DNA of 64,000 nucleotides, from the NCBI RefSeq assembly GCF_014196505.1, contig NZ_JACIDW010000001.1, forward strand, positions 248,001 to 312,000, written 5' to 3'. The translations under genes were made by a program, and so were the position numbers. Origin of the DNA: Rhizobium metallidurans. Lineage in GTDB: Bacteria > Pseudomonadota > Alphaproteobacteria > Rhizobiales > Rhizobiaceae. Positions 25,884 through 33,925 of this stretch are shown in pieces (within the stretch, counting starts at the first letter, position 1; each line of letters begins with the position of its first letter). Below the pieces are notes generated by a model. It ran no database searches. It saw nothing but the letters and a program-made list of their open reading frames with translations, and was not told the origin of the DNA.

Positions 25884-27251
25884 ATGACAACCTCGCAGAA
25901 CGGGAAAAGCCTCGGGCTTGCCGCCTGTACCGCGATCGTCGTCGGCAATATGGTCGGGTCCGGCTTCTATCTTTCGCCGGCCGCGGTGGCGCCCTACGGC
26001 AATCTGGCGATCCTGGTGTGGATGATCATGGGTGCCGGCGCGATCTGCCTTGGGCTGACCTTCGCGCGACTTGCCGGCATGGTGCCTGCCGTCGGCGGTC
26101 CTTACGCCTATACGCGGCTTGCCTATGGTGATTTCGCCGGCTTTCTCATCGCCTGGGGCTACTGGATCTCGATCTGGTCTTCGCTTCCCGTCATCGCCAT
26201 CGCCTTCACCGGCGTAATGGTCGATCTCTTCCCTGTCTTCGGCAACCGGCTCACCGCAACGATCCTGACGCTCGGCGTCATCTGGGCTATCGTTCTCGTC
26301 AACCTGCGCGGCGTCCACGCGGCCGGGCTCTTCGCGCAGGTGACGACCTATGCCAAGCTCATCCCCTTCGGCGCCGTCGCCATCATCGGCCTTCTTTATA
26401 TCGACACCTCTCATTTCGCCGAATTCAACCCGAGCGGCCAGTCGCTGCTGCAATCCTTCGCGGCCTTGGCGCCGCTGACCATGTTTGCCTATCTGGGTCT
26501 GGAATCGGCCACTGTTCCCGCTGGCGATGTCCGGGACGCGCGCCGGACAATCCCCCGTTCGACCGTGCTCGGTATCTCCATCGCCGCGGCTCTTTATGTG
26601 CTTGGAACCGTCGTCGTGATGGGCGTCGTGCCGCGCGCGCAGCTTGTCAATTCCGTCGCGCCCTTCTCTCAAGCGGCGGGGTTGATGTGGGGTCGAGGCG
26701 GCGAACTGGCAATCTCGATCGCGGTGGTGATCTCCTCGATCGGCGCGCTCAATGGCTGGACGCTGCTGATGGGTCAGGTGCCGATGGCCGCCGCCCGCGA
26801 CGGGCTGTTTCCGCCGCTCTTCGCCCGCCTCTCCACGCGCGGCGTGCCGGCGATCGGCATGGTCGTTTCCGCCACCTTCGCGACCCTGCTCGTCCTCGTC
26901 CAGGCAGTCGGATCGGACAGCTTCGCGGCGGTCTACCGGCTGATGGTCGGGCTGAGCACGATGACGGCCGTCGTCCCCTATGCCTTCTGCGCGCTTGCCG
27001 GAACCCTTGTCGCATCGCGGCTGAGCAACGGGCAAAAGACGCCGCGCGTCACGATCATCGAATTGATCGCCTTCCTCTTCGCCATGTTCACGCTCTATGG
27101 CTCGGGCGCCGAGCCGGTGCTCTACGGCATGGTGCTTCTGATGCTCGGCATTCCCGTCTATGTCTGGCAACGGCGAAACGGTGATATCGCGCGGCTGGAA
27201 AGCGTCGAAACGCAAAGCGGGGCGCCGATACGCCCCGCTGCTTCTCTCTAA
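25884..27251 (+). CDS. APC-family arginine/ornithine- or arginine/agmatine-type antiporter
   Basis: A 455-residue inner-membrane protein with twelve predicted spans. The AdiC/PotE/ArcD-like start is IVVGNMVGSGFYLSPAAVAP (residues 19-38), with the GSG substrate loop, then GGPYAYTRLAYGDFAGFL. It is a second APC exchanger, distinct from that at 18585. The ATG at 25884 follows GGGAGGG; the frame extends upstream without a better start. It converges on arcC 26 bp away, so arginine-ornithine exchange for the deiminase pathway is a good guess; arginine-agmatine exchange for the decarboxylase is the alternative. Confidence 0.86.
   Translation: MTTSQNGKSLGLAACTAIVVGNMVGSGFYLSPAAVAPYGNLAILVWMIMGAGAICLGLTFARLAGMVPAVGGPYAYTRLAYGDFAGFLIAWGYWISIWSSLPVIAIAFTGVMVDLFPVFGNRLTATILTLGVIWAIVLVNLRGVHAAGLFAQVTTYAKLIPFGAVAIIGLLYIDTSHFAEFNPSGQSLLQSFAALAPLTMFAYLGLESATVPAGDVRDARRTIPRSTVLGISIAAALYVLGTVVVMGVVPRAQLVNSVAPFSQAAGLMWGRGGELAISIAVVISSIGALNGWTLLMGQVPMAAARDGLFPPLFARLSTRGVPAIGMVVSATFATLLVLVQAVGSDSFAAVYRLMVGLSTMTAVVPYAFCALAGTLVASRLSNGQKTPRVTIIELIAFLFAMFTLYGSGAEPVLYGMVLLMLGIPVYVWQRRNGDIARLESVETQSGAPIRPAASL
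27216..27239 (+). terminator. Terminator hairpin overlapping the antiporter 3' end
   Basis: AGCGGGGCG / CGCCCCGCT, a 9-bp perfect inverted repeat with a 6-nt loop, overlaps the last codons of the antiporter gene and is followed by GCTTCTCTCT. It lies just before the convergent arcC stop. Confidence 0.6.
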
Positions 27252-27276
27252 CCTTTGCCTCTTCCGGTCCGACTGC

Positions 27277-28215
27277 TCACCCGTGCCAGCTAAGCCCATC
27301 GAAGCGGCCATCGATGATCGTGCCCAAATCGCCCCGCACCATCCCGGCGATATCCGCGAGCGATCCGATCGCCGCAGCCTTGCCCGTCGTCTCGGCGAAA
27401 TGACATGCGGCATCGACCTTCGGCCCCATGGATCCCGCCGGAAAATCGAACTCTTTCATGTCACCGGGGCGGGCCTTGTGAATGGCCTTTTGCGACGGCT
27501 TGCCCCAGTCGAGGCAGACGGCTGGCGCGTCTGTCGCCATGATCAGGAGATCGGCGCCGATCTCGCGCGCCAGGAGTTCCGAGCAAAGGTCCTTGTCGAT
27601 GACGGCCTCGACGCCAACAAGGTGACGCTCCCTGCCCTTCTCGTACATGGTCGGTATGCCGCCGCCTCCGGCGCAGATGACGATGGTGCGCTGCTCGAGC
27701 AGCCAGCGCACCGGGCGGATCTCGAAGATGCGCTTGGGAAGCGGCGAGGCAACGACGCGGCGCCACTTGTCGCCATCCTCTTTGAACACCCAGTTCTTTT
27801 CCGAGCGGATGCGATCGGCATCCCCCTTCTCGTAGACCGGGCCGACGAACTTGGTGGGGTTCGTGAAACCAGGATCGTCGGCATCGACCTCGACCATGGT
27901 GAGCAGCGTCGCCAGCGGCTGCTCGAAAGGCAGCACGTTGCCGAGCTCCTGCTCCAGCATGTAGCCGATCATCCCTTCGGTCTCGGCGCCGAGTACGTCG
28001 AGCGGATAGGCCTCATCCGGCTTGTAGGCGGCGCCCTGCAGCGCAAGCAAGCCAACCTGCGGCCCGTTGCCATGAGTGATGATCAGCTGATGCTCGGCGG
28101 CCAGCGGCGCGATCGCCTCGGCCGCCACCCGCGTGTTGCGTCTCTGGACATCCGCGGTCATCGCTTCCCCGCGCCGGAGAAGAGCGTTGCCGCCAAGCGC
28201 GATGACGATCCGCAT
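27277..28215 (-). CDS. arcC: Carbamate kinase
   Basis: A 312-residue cytoplasmic enzyme, the last step of the arginine deiminase pathway: carbamoyl phosphate plus ADP gives ATP, ammonia and carbon dioxide. The start [17 protein letters not shown] and THGNGPQVG are diagnostic of the carbamate kinase family, as are [15 protein letters not shown] and the late [16 protein letters not shown]. The ATG at 28215 lies 1 bp after the arcB stop, so the two are coupled. Third gene of arcABC. Confidence 0.95.
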   Translation of the reverse strand: MRIVIALGGNALLRRGEAMTADVQRRNTRVAAEAIAPLAAEHQLIITHGNGPQVGLLALQGAAYKPDEAYPLDVLGAETEGMIGYMLEQELGNVLPFEQPLATLLTMVEVDADDPGFTNPTKFVGPVYEKGDADRIRSEKNWVFKEDGDKWRRVVASPLPKRIFEIRPVRWLLEQRTIVICAGGGGIPTMYEKGRERHLVGVEAVIDKDLCSELLAREIGADLLIMATDAPAVCLDWGKPSQKAIHKARPGDMKEFDFPAGSMGPKVDAACHFAETTGKAAAIGSLADIAGMVRGDLGTIIDGRFDGLSWHG

Positions 28216-28216
28216 C

Positions 28217-29221
28217 CTAGTCTCCCAATGTCGCGACAAGCAGCGCCTTGATCGTGTGCAGCCGGTTTTCCGCCTGCTCGAAGGCGACGTTGGCCTCGGA
28301 TTCGAACACTTCGCCGGTGACCTCCAGGCCATTGCTCATGCCGTAGTCCTCGGCGATCTGCTTGCCCAGCGTCGTCTCGGTATCGTGGAAGGCCGGCAGG
28401 CAGTGCATGAACTTGGTCTGCGGATTGCCGCTCGCCTTCATCAGCTCTTCGTTCACCTGATAGGGCGTCAACAGCTTGATGCGCTCGCGCCAGACGTCCT
28501 TCGGCTCGCCCATCGACACCCAGACATCGGTGTGGATGAAATCGACGCCCTTCACCGCCTCCTTGGGATCGTCGGTGATCAACAGCCGCGCGCCGGATCG
28601 CTCCTGCAATTCCCTCGCGATCTTGATGTATTCCTCGGCCGGCCATAGCGATTTCGGCCCGCAAATCCGGACATCCATGCCCATCAGGCAGCCGACGATC
28701 AGCAGCGAATGCCCCATGTTCGAGCGTGTGTCACCGATATAGGCGTATTTGATATCGGCGATCGGCTTGTCGGCATGCTCGCGCATGGTCATGACATCGG
28801 CGATCATCTGCGTCGGATGATATTCGTCCGTGAGCCCGTTATAGACGGGCACGCCGGCATAGCGGGCAAGCGTCTCCACCCCGTGCTGCGCCGAACCGCG
28901 ATATTCGATCGCATCATACATTCGGCCGAGCACGCGCGCCGTGTCCTTGAAGGATTCCTTGTGGCCGATCTGCGAGCCGGACGGATCGAGATAGGTCACG
29001 TTCGCCCCCTGATCGGAGCAGGCGACCTCGAAGGCGCATCGCGTGCGCGTCGAGGTCTTTTCGAAGATCAGGCAGATCTCCTTGCCCTTCAGGTGCTGCT
29101 GCTCGGTGCGGGCATATTTGGCCCGCTTCAGGTCGCGCGCGAGATCGAGGAGATAACGGAATTCACGCGGCGTATAATCCTGCACGGTCAGAAGCGAACG
29201 GTTGCGCAGATTGAAGCTCAT
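28217..29221 (-). CDS. arcB: Ornithine carbamoyltransferase (catabolic)
   Basis: A 334-residue enzyme that splits citrulline with phosphate into ornithine and carbamoyl phosphate in the catabolic direction. The carbamoyl-phosphate site is KTSTRTR (STRTR at residues 57-61); YHPTQMIAD and MHCLPAFHD carry the other catalytic residues. The length of 334 and the start [12 protein letters not shown] are typical of catabolic ArcB proteins. The start follows GGAG at proper distance. Its place between arcA and arcC supports the catabolic role. Confidence 0.94.
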   Translation of the reverse strand: MSFNLRNRSLLTVQDYTPREFRYLLDLARDLKRAKYARTEQQHLKGKEICLIFEKTSTRTRCAFEVACSDQGANVTYLDPSGSQIGHKESFKDTARVLGRMYDAIEYRGSAQHGVETLARYAGVPVYNGLTDEYHPTQMIADVMTMREHADKPIADIKYAYIGDTRSNMGHSLLIVGCLMGMDVRICGPKSLWPAEEYIKIARELQERSGARLLITDDPKEAVKGVDFIHTDVWVSMGEPKDVWRERIKLLTPYQVNEELMKASGNPQTKFMHCLPAFHDTETTLGKQIAEDYGMSNGLEVTGEVFESEANVAFEQAENRLHTIKALLVATLGD

Positions 29222-29258
29222 GGTCTTGCTCCGTAGGGCTGTTTCAGGATGTCTGATG

Positions 29259-30488
29259 TCAATAGGCGGGGTCGCGCCAGATCGGGCATGTCATGCAGTG
29301 CCCGCCGCCGCGACCTCGGCCGAGTTCGGAACCGCGAACGGTGATGACCTCGATGCCCGCCTTGCGAAGCAGCGTGTTTGTGTAGGTGTTGCGGTCGTAA
29401 CCGACCACCACGCCAGGCTCCAAGGCGACGACGTTGTTGCCGTCATCCCATTGCTCGCGCTCGGCCTGGTAGGCGTTTCCGCCTGTTTCCACGACCCTGA
29501 GCTTGCCGACACCGAGCGCCTTGGCGACGATATCGAGCATCGGCTCCGTCTCGGGACGAATGTCGAAATTGCCGTCGTCATCCGTCTGCACCATGCTGTA
29601 GCAGCGGATCTGATCGACGACTTCGGCAAAAAGCGTTACGACATCGCGGTCGCAGAAGCTGAAGACCGTGTCGAGGTGCATGGCCGCGCGGCTCTTCGGC
29701 ATCAGGCAACCGATGACCCTGGTGACGGCCTTGTTCTTGAACAAGGAGCGCGCGACCTGGCCGACCGCCTGATAGGTGGTGCGCTCGCCCATGCCGATCA
29801 GCACGGTGCCGTTGCCGATCGGCATGACGTCGCCGCCCTCGATCGAGGCGTTGGCGAAATCCTCGTCGCTATCGCCCCACCAGATCTTGAAATCGCCATC
29901 GCGGAACAGCGGGTGAAACTTGTAGACCGCGCGCTGGATCAGCGTCTCTGGCTGTCGCGCCGGCCAGAACATCGGATTGCAGGTCACGCCATTATAGATC
30001 CAGCAGGAGGGATCGCGCTGGAAGAGCGTGTTCGGGATGGGCGGAATGACGAACTCGGTCTCCGACAGCGCGCTCAGCATCAACGTCTTCGCCTCGACGT
30101 CGGGAAGGTCGGAAATGGCGATCCCGCCGATCATGAAGGCCGCGAGCTGTGTCGCCGGCATCTCGTCGAGCCAGGGCCGCACCGCCTCGGCGATCTGCGA
30201 GCCGAGCACATTCGGCGTAATGCGGCGATCGAGCACGAAATCGCGCGCCGGCTTGTCGGCGAGCGTCTGCGCCAGCATATCGTGCAACTCGAGAACCTCG
30301 ACGCCGCGCTCCTGCATCTTCAGCACGAAGTCGTAGTGATCCTTCTGCGCCTCATGAACCCAGAGCACGTCATCGAAAAGAAGATCATGGCAATTGCCCG
30401 GCGTCAGACGCTGGTGAGCCAGCGACGGCCGGCAGACCATCACCGTTCTGAGCTTGCCGACTTCCGAATGAACCCCAAAACCACGCAT
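29259..30488 (-). CDS. arcA: Arginine deiminase
   Basis: A 409-residue cytoplasmic enzyme that hydrolyses arginine to citrulline and ammonia. The nucleophilic cysteine is Cys398 in [24 protein letters not shown], the [20 protein letters not shown] loop and the [10 protein letters not shown] histidine motif complete the active site. I chose the ATG at 30488 because it follows GGAGGACAGC and gives the canonical start [18 protein letters not shown]; the frame extends 19 codons further. First gene of arcABC. An FNR/FixK-like box is centred about 94 bp upstream, so low oxygen probably induces it. Confidence 0.95.
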   Translation of the reverse strand: MRGFGVHSEVGKLRTVMVCRPSLAHQRLTPGNCHDLLFDDVLWVHEAQKDHYDFVLKMQERGVEVLELHDMLAQTLADKPARDFVLDRRITPNVLGSQIAEAVRPWLDEMPATQLAAFMIGGIAISDLPDVEAKTLMLSALSETEFVIPPIPNTLFQRDPSCWIYNGVTCNPMFWPARQPETLIQRAVYKFHPLFRDGDFKIWWGDSDEDFANASIEGGDVMPIGNGTVLIGMGERTTYQAVGQVARSLFKNKAVTRVIGCLMPKSRAAMHLDTVFSFCDRDVVTLFAEVVDQIRCYSMVQTDDDGNFDIRPETEPMLDIVAKALGVGKLRVVETGGNAYQAEREQWDDGNNVVALEPGVVVGYDRNTYTNTLLRKAGIEVITVRGSELGRGRGGGHCMTCPIWRDPAY

Positions 30489-30575
30489 CAAGCTGTCCTC
30501 CAAGCTGCCTGGGATAGCGATCGCCCTGCTACCCACGGATGGCATGAGCCTAACGGGACGGGTTCGACCGTGTCA

Positions 30576-30589
30576 TTGATCGCAAGCAA
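30576..30589 (-). promoter_or_regulatory. FNR/FixK-like box upstream of arcA
   Basis: TTGAT-CGCA-AGCAA on the plus strand matches TTGAT-N4-ATCAA at nine of ten positions. It is centred about 94 bp before the arcA start. Confidence 0.6.
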
Positions 30590-30642
30590 TCCGCCGCGCG
30601 CTATTCCGGATCGGCTATAGAGATTCGCGACATCGCGAATGC

Positions 30643-30672
30643 CGGTCCCGGCGGAGCCAGCCGCCGGGACCG
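30643..30672 (-). terminator. Hairpin after the gene at 30694
   Basis: A 12-bp perfect inverted repeat (CGGTCCCGGCGG / CCGCCGGGACCG) with a 6-nt loop lies 22 bp past the stop of the minus-strand secreted protein and before the arcA control region. It probably insulates arcA from read-through, although no T-run follows. Confidence 0.6.
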
Positions 30673-30693
30673 CCACCAACCCGCAAGCCCGGA

Positions 30694-31044
30694 TCATTCC
30701 ACGTAGAAGACGAGATTGCCGTTGCGCGCCCGCATCACCCATTCGATATCGTTGGGTGTCAGTTTCTTCGCCTTCAGCTGTTCGACCAGCCACTTGTTGG
30801 ACCGCGCCGCGGCCCGAACCGCCTTAACCTCATCCGCCGTACCCGGCTGAGGCAGCGCGCCAGTCTCGATCGCCGTGCGATAGCTGACCACCGAAAACCT
30901 CTTGCCATGGTAGGCCTTGACCGCATCGGGCAGATTCTCGGCCCAGTTCATGCGCCGATATTCCTTGCGATCCTGTTGCGCACCGACAGGGGCCGCCATG
31001 ACGGCGGCGATCGCAATTCCTGTCGCAAGGACGAGCTTTCTCAT
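30694..31044 (-). CDS. Small exported hypothetical protein
   Basis: A 116-residue protein with a signal peptide (MRKLVLATGIAIAAVMA, cleavage near VGAQQ). The mature part has no cysteines; segments are NWAENLPDAVKAYHGKRF and ARSNKWLVEQLKAKKLTPND. I do not recognise the family. A FixK-type box is centred about 73 bp upstream and a TACG-N6-TACG box about 160 bp upstream, so it is probably induced with arcABC. It is divergent from the FixJ-like gene. Confidence 0.7.
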   Translation of the reverse strand: MRKLVLATGIAIAAVMAAPVGAQQDRKEYRRMNWAENLPDAVKAYHGKRFSVVSYRTAIETGALPQPGTADEVKAVRAAARSNKWLVEQLKAKKLTPNDIEWVMRARNGNLVFYVE

Positions 31045-31110
31045 CGTAGGGGCTCCGTCGAGAACTTGGGGAAAGTCCCGAGATCATAGGCCATTCGGGG
31101 CCACCAGGCA

Positions 31111-31124
31111 TTGAGCGGGATCAA
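31111..31124 (-). promoter_or_regulatory. FixK-type box TTGA-N6-TCAA
   Basis: TTGA-GCGGGA-TCAA, a perfect match to the FixK consensus, is centred about 73 bp before the exported protein gene at 31044 and about 210 bp before the divergent regulator gene at 31330. Confidence 0.65.
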
Positions 31125-31197
31125 CGCATCCCGGCGCTCGAGGTCGAGCCGATGCACCCAAGAGCAATGTTTTCAACGCTCAAGCTACCATAGAGTT

Positions 31198-31211
31198 TAC
31201 GCGATGCTACG
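31198..31211 (+). promoter_or_regulatory. TACG-N6-TACG direct repeat (box 5)
   Basis: Plus strand TACG-CGATGC-TACG, 119 bp before the regulator gene at 31330 and 154 bp before the divergent gene at 31044. TAATAT (31234-31239) is 32 bp downstream centre to centre, as in box 4. Confidence 0.65.
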
Positions 31212-31230
31212 CCTGCACAGGGCAGCGACG

Positions 31231-31264
31231 TGGTAATATACAGTTAGTGGTAATATACAGTTAG
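31231..31264 (+). repeat. 17-bp tandem duplication in the regulator promoter
   Basis: TGGTAATATACAGTTAG occurs twice in direct succession (31231-31247 and 31248-31264). The unit contains TAATAT, a possible -10 element, and shares GGTAATATAC with TACG box 1. The duplication could double a promoter or a degenerate regulator site. Confidence 0.8.
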
Positions 31265-31281
31265 ATAGAGGGTGGATTTGG

Positions 31282-31306
31282 GGAACCGCGCTCTCGCGCT
31301 TTCGTT
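31282..31306 (+). promoter_or_regulatory. EcfG/RpoE2-type promoter
   Basis: GGAAC (31282-31286), 16 bp, CGTT (31303-31306): a perfect match to the general-stress promoter GGAAC-N16/17-CGTT of Rhizobiales. The regulator gene at 31330 would be transcribed with a leader of about 18 bp. Confidence 0.75.
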
Positions 31307-31329
31307 GCATTTGAGGGAGAGCTTACTCG

Positions 31330-31998
31330 ATGGCGAATGACCTGACCGTGCACCTTGTCGATGACCAGGAGATACCGCGGCGATCGTTGACGTTCCTGCT
31401 GATATCCTCCGGCTTCGCGGTCCGCGCCTATGAAAGCGCCTCGGCGTTTCTGGATCAGCTACCCGTATCCGGCAGGGCATGCCTCGTCAAAGTCACGCGG
31501 ATGTCCTGCGTCGATGGATTGCAGCTGCTGGAGCGGCTGAATGCGCTGAACGCGAACATTCCCACGATCCTCGTCGGCGGCGACGGGGACGTGGAAACGG
31601 CCGTGCAGGCGATGAAGGCCGGGGCCGCCGATTTCATCAAGAAGCCGTTCGAGGACCAGACGCTCATCGCGGCGATCAACCAGGCCGCGTTACGCCGAAC
31701 ACCTCCATCGCCAGTGCCTGTCGATACCGAGATGGTCGCCAATCGGCTGCGGCAGTTGACCGATCGGGAACACCAGGTTCTCGCCGCCGTTCTGGATGGC
31801 CTGCAGAACAAGATGATCGCCTTCAATCTCGGCATCAGCGCCCGAACGGTCGAGGTTCATCGCGCCAATGTCATGGCAAAGATGGAAGCGCGCAACCTTG
31901 CGGAATTGTTGCGGATGGTGTTGACCTCGGGCGGTATGCCGCAGCCCGTTGCTGCACGCAGTCAGGCCCTGCCGGCGGTTCCCGTCCGCCTACTCTAG
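31330..31998 (+). CDS. FixJ-like response regulator with degenerate receiver
   Basis: A 222-residue regulator: receiver domain (residues 1-120) and LuxR/FixJ-type HTH (about 140-205, LTDREHQVLAAVLDGLQNKM and ISARTVEVHRANVMAKM). The acidic pair is DDQ (residues 11-13) and the conserved Lys is in KKPFED. The phosphate-accepting Asp is missing: FixJ has LVTDLRMP where this protein has LVKVTRMS, so Val55 stands in for Asp54. It is probably not activated by phosphorylation in the usual way. The promoter region holds an EcfG promoter, a TACG-N6-TACG box and a tandem repeat. No sensor kinase gene is adjacent. Confidence 0.88.
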   Translation: MANDLTVHLVDDQEIPRRSLTFLLISSGFAVRAYESASAFLDQLPVSGRACLVKVTRMSCVDGLQLLERLNALNANIPTILVGGDGDVETAVQAMKAGAADFIKKPFEDQTLIAAINQAALRRTPPSPVPVDTEMVANRLRQLTDREHQVLAAVLDGLQNKMIAFNLGISARTVEVHRANVMAKMEARNLAELLRMVLTSGGMPQPVAARSQALPAVPVRLL

Positions 31999-32096
31999 GC
32001 TGCGTTCAACAAAGCCATTGAAACCACTCATGGTTATAAGCTATGCTTAATTAGCAGGGACTGAATAGAATTGCGTGGTCGTGTCGGAGGGGCATC

Positions 32097-33878
32097 ATGA
32101 GCAACGCAAAGGTCGAGTTTTCGGGCGAACCGAGACCTAATCCCGAAGACATTCTCCAACAACTAGAGCGCGTTCTCGCCAGCGACGAGTTTCACTCGCC
32201 GGAGCGTGGCAGGAAATTCCTTCGCTTCGTGGTCACCGAGACGCTGGAGGGACGTGCCCAGTTCCTCAAGGCCTTCACCATCGCCAACGAAATCTTCGGC
32301 AGGCAGAGTTCGTTCGACGCACAGAACGACCCCGTCGTCAGGATCGAAGCCGGCCGGATTCGCCGTGGCCTCGAGCGTTATTATCTGGTTGCCGGGCAAG
32401 CCGATCCGATCGTGATCACGATTCCGAAGGGGGGCTACGTTCCCCATTTCGACCATGCCGAGCCAACCGGCGCAGCCGCCGATCCCGAGCCTCGGTCGGA
32501 GCGCGAGACCTTGCACATGCCGGTCGATCGCAAGACGCGGGACACACGGTTCATCTCCGTGCTGGCGGCCGGCGCCGTGTTCATGATCGCGCTTGCAGGC
32601 GGCTATCTCCTGTTGCCCGCGGGCTCCTTGAAGAGCAGCATCGGCATGCGGCAATCCCCGCTCGCCGATACGTCCAGCCCGATGATCATCGTGGACGAGT
32701 TTCAATCGGATGGGACCGAAGGGTCGACCGCCGACATCGCGCAGGGGTTGAGGGACGAGGTCATCGGTCAGCTCGCGACGTTCGACGACATCGTCGTCGT
32801 CGCCGATCCATCTCGGACCAGTGATGGGAACGCGAGCGGCTTTGCCCTGCAGGGCAGCGTACAACGCGACGGCAACAAGCTGCGATCCATCTCCCGGTTG
32901 ATCCGGCGGTCGGACGCCGCCGTAATCTGGGCCAACAATTACGACGCCGATCTTGGCACCAGGAGCATTCTGCAAATTCAAGCGGACATCGGACAGGATA
33001 TCGCCGTCGCGGTGGCCCGACCCTATGGCGCGATCTTCGCGACCGGCACCGACCAGATCGCGGAGCCGTCGATGACCGCAATGAGCGGGGCTTACGACTG
33101 CACATTGGCCTACTACAGCTATCGTCGCGAAATGGATCCGCAAAGCCAAGCCGTTGCCCGCGACTGTCTTCTTCGCGCCACCGATCGCTTCCCGACCAAC
33201 GCCTCGTCATGGGCACTGCTCTCCCTCGTCTATCTCGATGAAATCCGGTTTCGCTACAAGTTCGGCTCGCAGCCGTCTCCCGATGCCATGACGCGGGCGA
33301 CGGAGGCGGCGGAGCGGGCGACGGCGATCGATCCGAGCAACACCCGGGCGCTGCAGGCGGAAATGCTGGTCAGCTTCTTCACCAACGATATCGACAAGGC
33401 ACTGAAATCCGGCGCCGCCGCCTATGCCGCCAACGCCAACGATACGGAGGTTGCCGGCGAATATGGGTTGCGGCTTGCCATGTCCGGAAAGTGGCAATCC
33501 GGCTGCGAGCTCGTGTCTCGCGCCATCAACAAGGATGCCGGACCGAAGGGATATTACGAAGTCGGCATGGCGCTCTGCGCCTTCATGCGCGGTGATCTGC
33601 AGGCCGCAGAGCTTTGGTCGCGTATGTCTGACCTGGAGTACAACCCGATGCACCGCCTGGTCCTCATGTCCATCCTCGGAGCGCAGGGCAAGACCGAGGA
33701 GGCCCTCCAGCTGAAGGGCTGGCTGAACGCCAACGCGCCGGAGATGATGAAGAACGTCCGCGAGGAAGTCTCCCGACGGCTTCAGCGCGCCGAAGATCAG
33801 GAGCGCTTCTTTGGCGGCTTGCGGGTGCTGGGTGTCGGCACCGAGATCGCCAACCTCAAAACCGAACGACCGAAATAA
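32097..33878 (+). CDS. Membrane protein with N-terminal signalling domain, TolB-like and TPR regions
   Basis: A 593-residue protein. The N-terminal domain (about residues 18-115: GRKFLRFVVTETLEGRAQFL, FDAQNDPVVRIEAGRIRRGL, PIVITIPKGGYVPHF) belongs to a family common in rhizobia, sometimes annotated adenylate cyclase although no cyclase motif is present. One membrane span follows (about 150-175), then a periplasmic TolB/FlgO-like region (AQGLRDEVIGQL, FALQGSVQRDGNKLR) and TPR-like helices from about 330 (NASSWALLSLVYLDE, AIDPSNTRALQAEML). The layout suggests a one-component signal transducer from envelope to cytoplasm, as in CadC-type proteins; that is inference. The ATG follows GGAGGGGCATC. 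Confidence 0.72.
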   Translation: MSNAKVEFSGEPRPNPEDILQQLERVLASDEFHSPERGRKFLRFVVTETLEGRAQFLKAFTIANEIFGRQSSFDAQNDPVVRIEAGRIRRGLERYYLVAGQADPIVITIPKGGYVPHFDHAEPTGAAADPEPRSERETLHMPVDRKTRDTRFISVLAAGAVFMIALAGGYLLLPAGSLKSSIGMRQSPLADTSSPMIIVDEFQSDGTEGSTADIAQGLRDEVIGQLATFDDIVVVADPSRTSDGNASGFALQGSVQRDGNKLRSISRLIRRSDAAVIWANNYDADLGTRSILQIQADIGQDIAVAVARPYGAIFATGTDQIAEPSMTAMSGAYDCTLAYYSYRREMDPQSQAVARDCLLRATDRFPTNASSWALLSLVYLDEIRFRYKFGSQPSPDAMTRATEAAERATAIDPSNTRALQAEMLVSFFTNDIDKALKSGAAAYAANANDTEVAGEYGLRLAMSGKWQSGCELVSRAINKDAGPKGYYEVGMALCAFMRGDLQAAELWSRMSDLEYNPMHRLVLMSILGAQGKTEEALQLKGWLNANAPEMMKNVREEVSRRLQRAEDQERFFGGLRVLGVGTEIANLKTERPK

Positions 33879-33925
33879 GATCGCGCTCGACGGCCCCGAG
33901 CGCCGGGCTTCCTCGTATGAGGTCG

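Noticed and set aside
32005..32022. TTCAA-N8-TTGAA before the gene at 32097 as a FixK site
   Set aside because: The half sites point outward instead of inward, opposite to TTGA-N6-TCAA.
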